A stretch of DNA of 64,000 nt. Origin: Neodiprion pinetum. Taxonomy: Eukaryota > Arthropoda > Insecta > Hymenoptera > Diprionidae. Below the pieces are notes generated by a model. That model made no database searches, was not told where the DNA came from, and worked only from the letters and a program-made list of their open reading frames with translations. The stretch lies in NCBI RefSeq assembly GCF_021155775.2, contig NC_060234.1:7636283-7700282 (forward strand). Reading direction: 5' to 3'. Shown here one piece after another: positions 25,701 to 37,574 of this stretch. Within the stretch, counting starts at the first letter, position 1. The number at the start of each line of letters is the position of its first letter. The translations under genes and the position numbers were made by a program.

Positions 25701-28700
25701 CTAGAACACGAAAAATTCTTCACGTCACGTCACGCTGCGCAATAGTATCTAACATCATTGTTATTATTGTTGTATTTTATTTTTTTCTATGAAGCTTACG
25801 AAACGATTTAAATACGATAGATGGAGTTGAAAAATCGGGTACAATCCATCAGTCGGTGATCTTAAATGTACATATGGCTATTTATAACACACATTTGTAT
25901 ATATATACCAAAGTCTCGACGTTGAAACAAGAATATTATATTATCTACCTTCGGTTGTAAAAAGAACAAAACAAGAAAATAATAGGTGTGCAATTTATAC
26001 TTTATCATAGCACAATGATCGGGCTTGCGTAACAATTTCTTTTCCTATTGTTTCAGATGAGTCACTTGTACAAAGTGTTCAGCAAACAGGTGGCAAAATA
26101 TTGCGCGGATTCATCGAAGCCTGATTGCAACAAAAATCTGCTAGTCTCGGGCCTCAGAAACCTCGCAAACATGGACGAGGATTATCTCAACACAATGGAC
26201 CCCTACCAGCGTGGTGCCACGGAAATGAGTAAGCATTTTCGATTTATTCGTTGGTTCTTATTTTTTTTTTCTCTTTACATATTCGTTCAATTGTTACCTT
26301 TTCCGTGTCGCTTTAATTTCGCCGTCATTCATCATCGGGGACAAATATATAATTTCAACGATGACAATAACAACGAATGTATAACCTATTTCCGTGCTGC
26401 TAAAAAGGTTAGACAATTGCGCGGACAATGAGTGACGTACGCTCAAATTGATCACGGCGGATGCGATAGTGAATAGTCAGGAAATGCGCTTCGCGGCGTT
26501 CTGCTACACACGTACCAAGGCAAACGTATCGTGATTCGATGTTAAGAGGAGGTTATGTAGTCAGTTCTTACCGACCGAGTAAAATGTCGCTTATTTTCAC
26601 TGTGAACAGAGTCTGCGCATCGCTGATGTGAAAAACCCGTAGTTCGTGCAATTCCACATGCAATGCTAAACAAAAATATGCAGAAACTCTCCCGTTACCA
26701 TGCGAGCATAACGCCAGTAAATACATCTCTGTAATTATCGGTGATTCATTTACTGAAATACATTTCCGGGGCTTTTGTCGCACAAAACAAAATTTTCTTT
26801 CGATATTTGTCTGCAGTTTTACAAGCGAAATTTACGCTAGCTGCGACATTCTCGGTTCAAATGTGCATAAGCTTTCGTATAAGTGGCATTTTACTCCGTC
26901 GGTACAAACTGACTATGTGGCATTCTCCAAGTTGTTCGGTAACCGTACACATATAGCTGTGAAATGTTCTGTTGTTTCGAAACGATTATTTTTCTTTAAA
27001 AAAGAGATAAGTTCGTACATGTACTAGCAGCGTGTGAATAAATAGAAATTATAGAAGAACATGAAACGACGTTTTCATTATCTCTGATTCATAGACTATA
27101 CATATCTACGTATGTATTGAAAATTTTTGTAGCAAAGATGAACTTTTGCTATCACACAAGTTATCAATGCAAGCTGTTGCGCCGCATGCTACCAATGTTA
27201 TAAATTTTGCATAGCTACTATGTATAATGAAGAGTTGTTCCACGCGTTCCGGTAGTCAGAATGCATCGTTCTATTTATATCGATGCGTTCGGAACTGGTT
27301 ATGCAACGAGACGTATATAATGTGAAGAAGTAATAAAGAGACGCAAAAAAAATTTATCCGGTGAGACAGTGTCGAGTTTGAAAATATACATTTCACATTG
27401 AACTGAAAAAGAACGGGAAAGAATCCGTTTCAGCCGATACCGAAAATTTCCATAGGCAATTTTTTATTGCCTGATAATCGCTATGCCTACGGAAGTGTTT
27501 TTCGAGTTTTTCATTGCGTATAATTTTAACCGGAGTAACTCTTAATTGGGAATATTTAGCGCTTCTTACTTAGAGTAACTATGAATATTTTTTCTTTGGC
27601 TTCTCTGCAGTCAACCGTTTACCATTTTCTTAAATGTTTACTCGACCATTTCGCGAGTGATTAAAAAATCGCTGCCGTAAAATACTTGAAGCGTCTATCT
27701 AGGACAAACAAGGATGTTATAGACGCGTAGCTAACTTATGATACTCAAAGAGTATTATTAGCTTCTCAATTATTTGCGATTTAGTACTTAGTTTATAGGT
27801 TGTGCAGCATATCAATCTTCCTTTTTGCTTTACAGTTTGGCACGCGTTGTTGACCAACGACGATTTCGAATCTACATTCGAACGTGAGGGAGATTCCTTG
27901 TACTACTCTTCCGAGTCTGATCGTTTCGGTGAGTTGAATTCTTACTCTCATAAATAATTAATCTAAAAAGAAAATACACGCTTTCATACATCTAAACGCA
28001 AACGATCCACTGAGCATTCGATCCTGAATGTAGAGTTTAGAAATTGTTCAGATTTCTCTTCATCTGCCAACATTGCAAGTTAAACAAAAGCCAAAGTTGG
28101 CGGCTGTAAAATCTTGTAAAAATTTCGAGTGAACTGAGAGGCGAATTTTACTATGTGATAAGAGCGTGCTTCGATGTTGATTCGTCAGTAGCGAGAAAAT
28201 GTGTCTTGCTTTCGCAGTATACTTTAAAAAGAATAAAAAAAAAAAAACGACGCGCACGAAAGAATAATTACGAAAGTAATAAGGAGGTGGATTTTTTTAT
28301 AAACGAGATATATTAATTATAATAATTTGTCACGCTTTTGAGAACATAAACAGTGCATCTTTTTATACTTTTTTGACAGTGATCGTACAGGAATTCAGTA
28401 TATATGCACCTGTAACTATGAGATTTTGAAATATGTTCAAAGAACGTTAGCTTAGCGTTATTTCATCTTCGTATCTTTCTTCTTTTTCTCCTTTCTTCTC
28501 CTCGTCTCAATACCACAGAGTGATTTCTATCGCTTTCACATTTTCCCCGTGATTTCTATCACTGTGATTGTACACGTTAATACTATGAACACGCCATTCT
28601 ACAAAGGCAATCTTAAACGATGATCTTGAGACCGCATCGTTTAGAGCACTTATCTTCGCTGACAAATTATCGTTTAACCACGTATTATAAGTATTATACT

Positions 28701-31658
28701 TTCTCAGATTTGTGAGATTTCTACTTTTATTGCTCGCAGACTTTTGTCTCTTGACGTAAAAACATTCTCGGTCTGTGAAATGTTTCTTCGATATTTTTGT
28801 TTTTATGTTAACACTCCGCGGCGTGTAAATCTTTTTGTCAAAGTTACTTTCGAGATTTGTCTGGATTTCTTTTCCAATGGAATTACACACAATTTTGGAA
28901 CCGTTTTAACAATTCGAGAATCTTTTTCACAAAAAACATTTCTCGTCAATTTCTTGTGAACTTTCTTATTCGCGTACTAATTATTACCTATACAGACGCG
29001 GAAAAAATTAATGAGATGCAATTTTGACTACATAACAAACCCGATGATATATCGTGATAATTTCTAGTTACGTAGATACGATGAGCAGAAAAAGGTTCTC
29101 AAGACGCTGAGAAGTTATTTGCTTGATAAATAGAAAGTTTAAGAGGAAAATATACTAAAAAAAAATTTCACATGGATTCTCACACAACATCTCATTTAAT
29201 TACCGTAGATATTTTTCAGTCTCTATTCCCGATGATTTCGCCAGTAAAACATTTCCCAATCACTGACGGAACATTTTTACGTCCATATCAAAACGGTGTT
29301 CATACGACGCGTAGAATCCGAGACAAGTTTATAATATGAGAATGAGAGGATACATGAAATTTACATTACGTAAAATAAAAAAAAAAAATCTCACCAACGA
29401 TATTGAGAAATCTCCGCAGCGGTAAATATCGCATCGAAACAATTATATTCCTGGTTCGTAATATGCAGATGAGAAAAGAATTCAAGCACGCATCTTTGAG
29501 TGCATTTCTTATTCTGTTTTCTCGAATTTTTTCCTCTCTGATTTTTTTTGCTTCTCCTCCATCTTTATTTTCCCCCCACTTCTTTTCTCTCGCGTATCGC
29601 GTTTCAATGACAAGACTTCGACGTATAAGATACTATTTAAAGAATCAAAATAAAAAAAATCATCCTCGTGGTCCTTGGCCTAGTTGCTGTTGCTGTTTCT
29701 GTTGCAGTGTTCTTCACGCGCGTCGTATGACTGACTACCTATAGGCATTTCCATTTGTATAAGTCGCCTACCTTATACCACCTTGTAAATTGTCGAGGAG
29801 ACGATGACATCTCCGCAGTATTATATACACGCACTTTAATCACGTCCTGCTCGTTAACATTGAACACAATTACCAGCTATACCTCATACTTGCATGCAAC
29901 GTTTCTACCTTCCATGTACTTAAGTTGTTCAACCCCGGTGCTTGTAATGCCGAATTGCAATTTCTGCGATATTGCACAAAAATTTGTGTTTGCAGTCACG
30001 CGTATTTGATCGTGTCAATTTTTATTGTCGTACTTTTCAGGCATGAGGTTCAAGTTATTAGCGTTGACCTAATTAAATGTTGAAGAAAAAAAATCCATAC
30101 CGTATTACAAATTTAAAATGATTTCGAAACAGTTGAGTTTCCAAAGTATTAATATTCTTTGCCTTGGTATAGTTTACCAAGTTTCAGACAATTTTAAATT
30201 TGCCGCATAAAAATTTCTCAAACAAAATCCATCCCAAAACTGTAACTTCAAAAACCAATTAGCCTTCAACTTTTATTGAAATCTGAACAGAATCCAAACG
30301 GCAAAATGTAAAAAAAAAAAATGAAAATCCATAAGACTTCCCTTTTGATTATTGAGAATTGAAGTAATTTCGGCCTCGATCACAGATTATATACTGCAGA
30401 CGCGTACATTAGTGTCTAATTCCGGTATTCTCGGATCGTCATGCGTCAAGAACGCAAAGACTCGGGCAACACAGCCTCGTCGGTATTGTATTTAAATTCA
30501 AGCTCAAACCGCCTGTCGGAAGTAAGAAGGTTTTCCCGTTGATATCGACGGCCTTTAACAGCAAATAAATTATCATATCGCAAGGTAGTCCCCTCTTCTT
30601 CCCTTGGCACATATATCGAAATGTACAGACGCATACAGATATACTCGATCGAGTACAGGAATTTGCAAGAATCTTGAACTCCGATCCCACGCCTTCTGTG
30701 TAAATTGAAATGAAACGTACTTTAACATGATAAATTTGATAAGATTATGGAATTGAATAAATTTAAGCTTCCGCTGCAGCAATGAGGAAGCGAAATTGCA
30801 GTGTTGCCAACTTGGTGGCTTTAAAAAGTTGTTACTTTCTGGGCAAGAGATTCATCTGTTTAAGGGTTAGCGAGAAATCTGCTGATTTCGAGATAGTTCT
30901 CTGTTTGCAGGGAAAATGTCTGCGGATGTGAAATTGATTTGGTCAATTTTTTGTAATCAATTACGTTTCGATCATTGCTGGAAGTATGGAGTATTAATAA
31001 CGAATTTATTACGAAAACAAAAAAAAATCGAATAATCAATGTTTTCGACATCGTGATACTCTGTAAAGAAATCTACAAAGAATAGTAACTCTTAGCACTA
31101 CGGATGAAACTCACTAGTGGGATAAGGAGAATCTGAGTTGGCAACACTGACTCCTAAAATTAGCGGTATAAAACGTCTCTCATCTCCGTATTATAATCTC
31201 CGATTCTTCGTTTTCTTACAGGCGACAACTTTGGCAGCGATAATAACGGCCTTGCTGAAGAGTCTTCGGCGCCTTCCGGTGACTACGTTCGTCCGGCTGG
31301 TCACACCGGGCCTTACCTGATGGGCCCAATGGTGATCCGAGTGTTTCCTGACGGCCGTCCCGTTCCCGGCGATTCGAAACTTCCGCTGCCCCGCGACGAG
31401 GACGTCGACGATCTGAAGTACGCGAAGTTGCCGTCCATCGCGGAAATCGAGTCGAGGTCCTTTTTCTTCGGGAAGTCGCTTACCTCGTCGGGAAAACCCG
31501 CTAAACGGCCGATATTCTCCGTAGGGCAGCAGAAGCCGAGCGTGATCCTCACTACCAGACGATCCGGAAATCAGCAGAAAAATCCACTTTTCGACGACAG
31601 AGTTCGCGGAGAAAAAGATATCTTCGACAGCTACGAGCGGTCCGTTAGATATTATTAG
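22754..31658 (+). CDS. reg-5: secreted rhythmically-expressed-gene-5-like protein (4 exons)
   Basis: The coding exons are 22754-22861, 26057-26228, 27836-27928 and 31222-31658, with phases 0, 1 and 1. All introns are GT-AG (3195, 1607 and 3293 bp). The 810 bases encode 269 aa plus TAG. Residues 1 to about 24 form a signal peptide (hydrophobic core AAVVLCLAVA, likely cut after SEGSA). The mature N-terminus IPMWEFLSKEEKMSHLYK, a cysteine pair (C52, C60), DPYQRGA near residues 84-90, GPYLMGPMVIRV (154-165) and an acidic PLPRDEDVDDL segment match what I remember of the insect reg-5 family. That recall is unverified. The C-terminal third is basic and low in cysteine, with KR (219-220) and RR (237-238) and a Gly-Lys after three Phe (205-209). 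The family's molecular role is unknown; its name comes from circadian transcript cycling in flies. The start is the first ATG before the signal peptide, in context GTGAAGATG. An in-frame GTG two codons earlier is not needed. Confidence 0.8.
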
Positions 31659-31859
31659 AAATCCGAGTAGTTTTCTTGTTATTCCCGTTATTTTTTCATG
31701 TCTTTTTTTTTTTTTAAATTGAATTTGACAAACGTCGATTATTTTTGACGATATTTTTTAGTGATAGTGATTAACGATTGCTTAGCCAAAAAGAAAAGAA
31801 CAAACACCTCATTCTGATCTGTTGGATAAAAATCGTATGTAGTTTAACTTTCATATACG

Positions 31860-31863
<4 letters not shown>

Positions 31864-31899
<36 letters not shown>
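31864..31899. repeat. (AT)n microsatellite
   Basis: About eighteen AT dinucleotides, uninterrupted, roughly 200 bases past the reg-5-like stop codon. Confidence 0.95.
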
Positions 31900-31903
<4 letters not shown>

Positions 31904-32589
31904 TTGTGTAGGTATGTAAATTTACCGAGAGAAAATCGTCAAACTTAACAGATCGAGCGTTCACTGCGCATGCTCGAGCTTCGTCGGATTTTCGTACAGG
32001 CTGACCACCCCAAACATCAACTGTCAAACGCGACTTGGACTTATGAAGATTACGTAGGCGATACGATCTATTTTGAATCAAACAGATCTTAAATAGTTGA
32101 TGTTGTGATTCGGAAAGGGTTGGAGACATTTTAATGTTAACTGACTGATAACTGTTACGAGTCATCACAGCAACATAATTTCAGAGAGTTTAATATTTCG
32201 TGTTCCGTTTCGAGTAAGTTGGCTCCTATGATTTGCATGCGAAAATATTGCCACGGTACAATCTTGCCGACAAATTAAGCTCGATTATTTTGCGCATGCG
32301 CAGTCGATCATTCGGCCTGATAAGTTGCACCGTCTGATCTCGGTATATAATACAAAATATGCGCACTGACGATTGGTTGGCTGCACAATGTCCGGAGAAA
32401 TAATGTTGACGCGAAACCGTAGTTTTGTGGTTTTTTAAGTTGATAAAGTTGCGTCGAAGTGATTACGAGGAAGAGTAAAATTTTTACGTCAAATGTCGTT
32501 TCAGGATCAGTGAGTTGTACAATGGTAGGATGATTTCTATAGATGTTTAGAAACAAAACATCAGGCTGACCATGACGAAACATTAATTT

Positions 32590-32595
32590 AATAAA
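32590..32595 (+). terminator. candidate polyadenylation signal, reg-5-like gene
   Basis: This is the first canonical AATAAA on the + strand after the stop codon, 932 bases downstream. A variant GATAAA near 31825 is closer. The true 3' end cannot be fixed from sequence alone. Confidence 0.25.
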
Positions 32596-35184
32596 ATCTG
32601 TAGATATTAAGTTAGGGCTAAGATTCGCTAAGTTAATTTCATGCATTCCTATTTATTCAACTTTTAACACCTGTTATACATACTTGTATATCTATTAACA
32701 TTTTTGATATTTCGATTTTACGTTACATATACGATTTTGAGGACTGTTCGATATTAATACAGCCGCCTGAGAATTCCATCGTATACATCTGTCATATTCA
32801 GAAAAGAGGCAGTTCCTGGCACTCTTGATTTTTATACACGAATAAAAGTCCAACGAGATATTGCTTTGAGACAAAAAGAGAAAGCGAGTGAGAAAATGGG
32901 AAAAGGATCATGTCGACGATACAAGGAGTTCCCATGGCTGAAATGAACAAAAGTCACTTAAATGCCCATAATTACATGGGCATAGTAATTCGTTGTAAAT
33001 ATTATATTGTAAATAGCCTAATTTTTGCTACCACCGTTCATCTTCATTTTCGATGTATTTTTTTGTCTAATATTTCCTTCAACTTTTCATTGGTTCGCGG
33101 TTGTAATGTGTGATATAATGCGTTGAGGCTCGATTCATTAATCAAAATTCTAACAACTATATATCCTTGATTAACGAAGTGTTTTATTCGTCTTTCTTAT
33201 TTCTATTTTAGTTAAATCAACACTAAACATACCTATATGGAATAAATGTGTAACATGTAGGATTTGTGATAAATGAAAACTAAAAAGCTAAAAATTACAA
33301 GTTACAAAATTACATTTATAAGGAGTAAATTGTGAGTTAAAAGTCACAAAATTGTATGTCATATTGATAATACTGATCCAAATCATTAAAAAGAAAAATC
33401 TTTTAAGTAAGAAAATAACATTTTTTGTTTACGTTTCGTTTCAAAATATAATAATTGCAACGTGAACGAATTGTTCGCGGGCAAAAAAATTTATAATTAT
33501 TATTCGGTACACGTTTAATTTGTGATGTTACCCATTCGTATTATTAGACGTAATTATTCTCACTGTACATATATATGTATCTGTATCTATCAAACTATAT
33601 ACGGTAGAAGATAAACTCGATTTATTTTATGTACGTGTTTTCTACGAGATGTACAAGTTTTTGAACACAATTAAAATGAAACATGCTTCAAAATAATTGT
33701 CTCACTTGTGTGCCATTTTAATACAGTTATAATATTTCCCAAAATCTTGCGAATATCAAATCCAAATGATTCCAGTTCCACTTTTTCCTTATCAAATATC
33801 CCGTCAAGGCTCAAATTCAATTCGTAGACGATTCGTTTCAGGTTAAAAACTAAAGATATAGTAGTAATGACATATTTCCGGTTTAGCGATTTATGTACTT
33901 GGTTCCGTGTGCGGAAATAAGAATATTCCCCCAAAAAGCACATTGAGTGTTCAAAAAGATTCAAATCACATACCGTTACCAAGTACGTCATGTTTGTTGA
34001 TTCATAATAAAACCATGATTGAAACTTAGTCTAGACATTTCTCTGGAAAAACACTGCTGCCACACTTGGGTCAGACTGACTCTAAATTTATCCAATTACA
34101 AATGATAATTAGGTATGAATAAAAAACAAAATAACTCATACATTGATAAAATCCAGAAAAAAAATTGAATTAGTCAAAAAAGAAAAAAGTGAAAGATGGC
34201 GGGCCTCTTTCAATGCATGATGCATACATGAAACGATGACGATAGAATTTGAATTTATTCTTCAGGGTATGTTTCTAAAATTTACTCAAATATATATAAT
34301 ATGTGTTTATATATTCAAGACCCATATTAGTGAGATGTGCGCAATATATCTGCAATATATTAATTTAATAAATGTGAAAAATGAGAAAGAATTTTTAAAA
34401 AACAACGTGGTTATTCGTTCTGTAACTTTAGTCATTTGTTTGTTTTGTAAATTCGTTTCAAGACCATGCTGTTAGCAGCGCGCGACATGATTTCCTAGTA
34501 AGATGTTACGAACTCATTTTAAGGAAACTTATAGTTAGCTGAGTAAAGCATCAAAAGCGACATCTGGCATGACTGTTAGGAAACTAAAATTCATACCAAT
34601 GTCAGGTAAGTATGTTCAATTACCATTGCCTGCAGGCATCACATTTACCCACAGCCATTCGCGTAGCATCTACAGAGATATTATAAATAAAGTAGGCAAG
34701 TGAACCATGCAATTGTCTAACCGAGAAAAAGAGAAAGAAAATTCAGCGACTCATCTATCATTTTCTACCAAGCATGCGCAGTGTGTTACTGCGCAGAGAT
34801 AAAGCAGAGCTATGATTCTGACGCATGCATAAATGCGTATGCAAACAAGGATAGAGGGATCACTCGATTTTCTTTTTCTTTCCATCCGACCTTTCGGCTT
34901 ATGCTTATCCCTATACCTTGCCTAGTAAATCGTATATAATATCTCTATACGCTTATCGCGTGTCTGCATGAAATTCTCGTCATACTTTGTCTTGATCGAC
35001 TGGAGATAACAAAGATATCTTCTCGCGCCGATGAGTTACCGCTATCCCCGCCACTCGCCTGGTTAAACAGAGACAGAGTCTCCGACAGAACAGGGTTGTC
35101 TTTATATTGACGGTCTCATCGCCGTCCAAGGAACGCGCAAAGTCTATGGACAGAGTGATCGAGGCATAGAGATCGTGGTTCGAT

Positions 35185-35328
35185 TAATCGCAAGCTATCG
35201 AAACAGATAACGAGCGCCGTTGTCATTCTCTCATAGTCCAGTCCGCTCGTGATTCACAGTACGCCATTTTCTTAGTTTGTGAAGTGTCGAAGCAGACGGA
35301 ATATCGCTGTTTTTAATTCAAGTAAAAG
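35185..35328 (+). promoter_or_regulatory. candidate Rab7 promoter and non-coding first exon
   Basis: The Rab7 start codon lies only 27 bases after a good splice acceptor (TTTTTTTAAATTTCAG ending at 37547), so a leader exon is expected upstream. The best candidate ends at a donor AAAAG|GTAACC (35329), with an alternative CAA|GTAAAAG at 35322. It starts near 35230, where TCATAG and CCAGTCC resemble initiators. A TATCGA element, similar to the Drosophila DRE of housekeeping promoters, is near 35190. The leader intron would be about 2.2 kb. Confidence 0.45.
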
Positions 35329-37547
35329 GTAACCGTCCCTCAGGCAATGACACTCGACCACGTTTAACCCATCCAGCATCTAACTCCCCGTCATCAACCC
35401 GAAATAAGCAACAATTCGTCGCATTTACTGCGTACAATTGACGTCGCGACGTCCTACTACGCATTGACAGGTCTATCACCACTATTATTGGTTGGATAGC
35501 ATCAGCTTTGATTGCTATTACGCCTCAACTTTCACGGCTTCGATCTAACGTCGCTATTCGTCAGTCTAACCATTTATCCGATACGCGTTTACCTGGCCCC
35601 AAATCCCTGCGAGACAACAATACGGCAAAAATCTTATCAAACCTACTATGTACCTGCCTATCTGCATTACTCATACCTACTTGCATGTCTCACGAAATAC
35701 ATATCACAAAGCGTTTCTCCTCACGCACATACGAATTTCGTATGCGTGCACACTCGATTGAATATTCGTCATTGTGGGGGAGAATAGTTTTGCTACTAAA
35801 GGACGTGTTAGCACTCGTCCCTGAGTACAAGGAGAGAAACAAACAAAGAAGAAACTATCGGAGAAAAAAAATCACTTTGTCATTCTATTTTTTTTTTTTT
35901 TTCAAAAGTATCAACACACTTTCGATTCTTCTACACGTAGTTTTAACTCGCCCAAGCATAGGTACGTTATTTTTTACTCGTTTAGTTTTACTTATCTGAG
36001 GCATTGTCGATTCATTAAAAAAAAATTTAAACTACTTTCCACCGTTTATTTAATTGAACGTGTTATTCGATTTACTTTCTCCGGATCATCCCAATCGTTG
36101 AATCATCGCATTCTTTGGTATCCTTTTACATATGAAACATCTAAAAATGTCCTTTATCCGATGTTGTTTTGTCGGAAGCAGCATTTTTATGTATCTTGCA
36201 AGTTTCAGCCTTTCACGGGCTATCCGCATCATTAGAGATTAATGCCAGGCGTGTGATTTATCATGGAATAGGAAGTAATACAATATGAGGCATGTTGTTT
36301 GTCTGTATTTGAACTATCAAAGTCTGCCTCTTATCAGGTTTCTCATGACACACATACAGACAACTGTGTCGATCATTCAAATGGTATCGATTTTTCATAA
36401 TATTTACTCCACCTGGCATCGCTGTCCACTCTGAATTCAGCCCGAATCACCTATTTTTCACCCGATTCTTTATTTATTGTCAGTTAATTCAATAACCGAT
36501 TCTAAAATTTAATGATTTGATTCATTGTTTAACTCATTCTACAGCTGAATCTTTTCTCTCGCTTGCTTTGATTATTATGCGTTGTCCAATTTTAAAATCG
36601 AGGTCTATTACAGCGGATCTAGTTGACGAATAATGAATATAATCATGCCTTATTCAACAGCTGACAAGCTGAGGTTAGGGAAGCCCTCATGTCACGATAA
36701 GTCAAGCAATCGAGTCACGGTTCAAAGATTAAAAAAGAAAACCATCGTATATAAATAATCTAGCACAAATTTCACTCTGAAGTATCATTCTAATCACGGC
36801 ATCATCACTTTCAGCTTTTTCTTTCATTTTTGCTATTCGCTGACCTAGAAAGTCGAATAAAAAGAAAAGCAAATGGAGGAAGAAAGCTCGAGGTAGTCAA
36901 ACATTCTTCGATCTGTAACCTATGATGTAACTGTAAAAAAGAACTCGAGACTTTTTCGAATGAAATTTTCATCACACAGACTAATTATATCCCAATCTAG
37001 AGCTCTTTCAAACTGTGACGACTTAGAACAGTGAACATCCACTATTGCCTCGCATATTTATAAACAGACAAAGCAAATACAGTCGATATTACAAACTTCA
37101 TACCTGAGTCGAACATTTCGTTTGAAATGCTGAATCTTCTTTGCGGAATTACCACCTTTATGAGAAATTGGGTTTTTTTGAACCGGTTAATGTACAATAA
37201 ATCACATTTTCTAATTTCACCGAATTAGAAAATCAAATGCATCCTCACGTAACAAGCACAGGTGGTAAAAAAATTATACCTCGGGCATAGCCAGATTAGT
37301 TTCCTTCAGAGTCTTCAAATTAAGCATTAACAGAAAACAATTTTCTAGTCTGATGTTCTTCGTTGCTCCAGAAAAAATATTTTTTGTAACAGAAAATAAC
37401 AGTGGGAACAGCGGCGCTCGACAGCTTTCAGGACAATATCGCTAAAGTTTTCTATTTAATTAACTGCAGTTACGCGATGAATTAAATCGCAACTATCTAA
37501 TTTTCCATTAATTTGTTAGCTGTAACAGTTGTTTTTTTAAATTTCAG
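35329..37547 (+). other. presumed 5' UTR intron of Rab7
   Basis: This is non-coding as far as I can see. It contains the longest open frame of the window outside the two genes (163 codons, 35508-35999). That frame has no recognisable domain, includes a poly-Phe run from a T tract, and is overlapped by a second frame, so I treat it as chance. Confidence 0.4.
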
Positions 37548-37574
37548 TTAATCTCACTACTGTAGTAGAGAGAA

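Larger units (their letters stand above)
31659..35184. other. reg-5-like 3' region and intergenic spacer
   Basis: This gap of about 3.5 kb separates the two tandem genes. It holds the probable 3' UTR, an (AT)n array and several unremarkable open frames (up to 112 codons, minus strand 32308-32646). I could not identify a gene here. Confidence 0.6.

Noticed and set aside
28507..28890. 127-codon minus-strand open frame within reg-5-like intron 3
   Set aside because: Composition is typical of AT-rich intron sequence and there is no recognisable motif.
33671..33991. 106-codon minus-strand frame between the two genes
   Set aside because: It reads plausibly in places but contains a donor-like site right after the start and matches nothing I know; too weak to call.
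35170..35200. GTGGTTCGATTAATCGC resembling a tRNA B box
   Set aside because: No matching A box or cloverleaf arms at the required distances.
35508..35999. 163-codon open frame, longest outside the two genes
   Set aside because: It lies in the presumed Rab7 leader intron, ends in a poly-Phe run from a T tract, overlaps another open frame, and has no domain I recognise.
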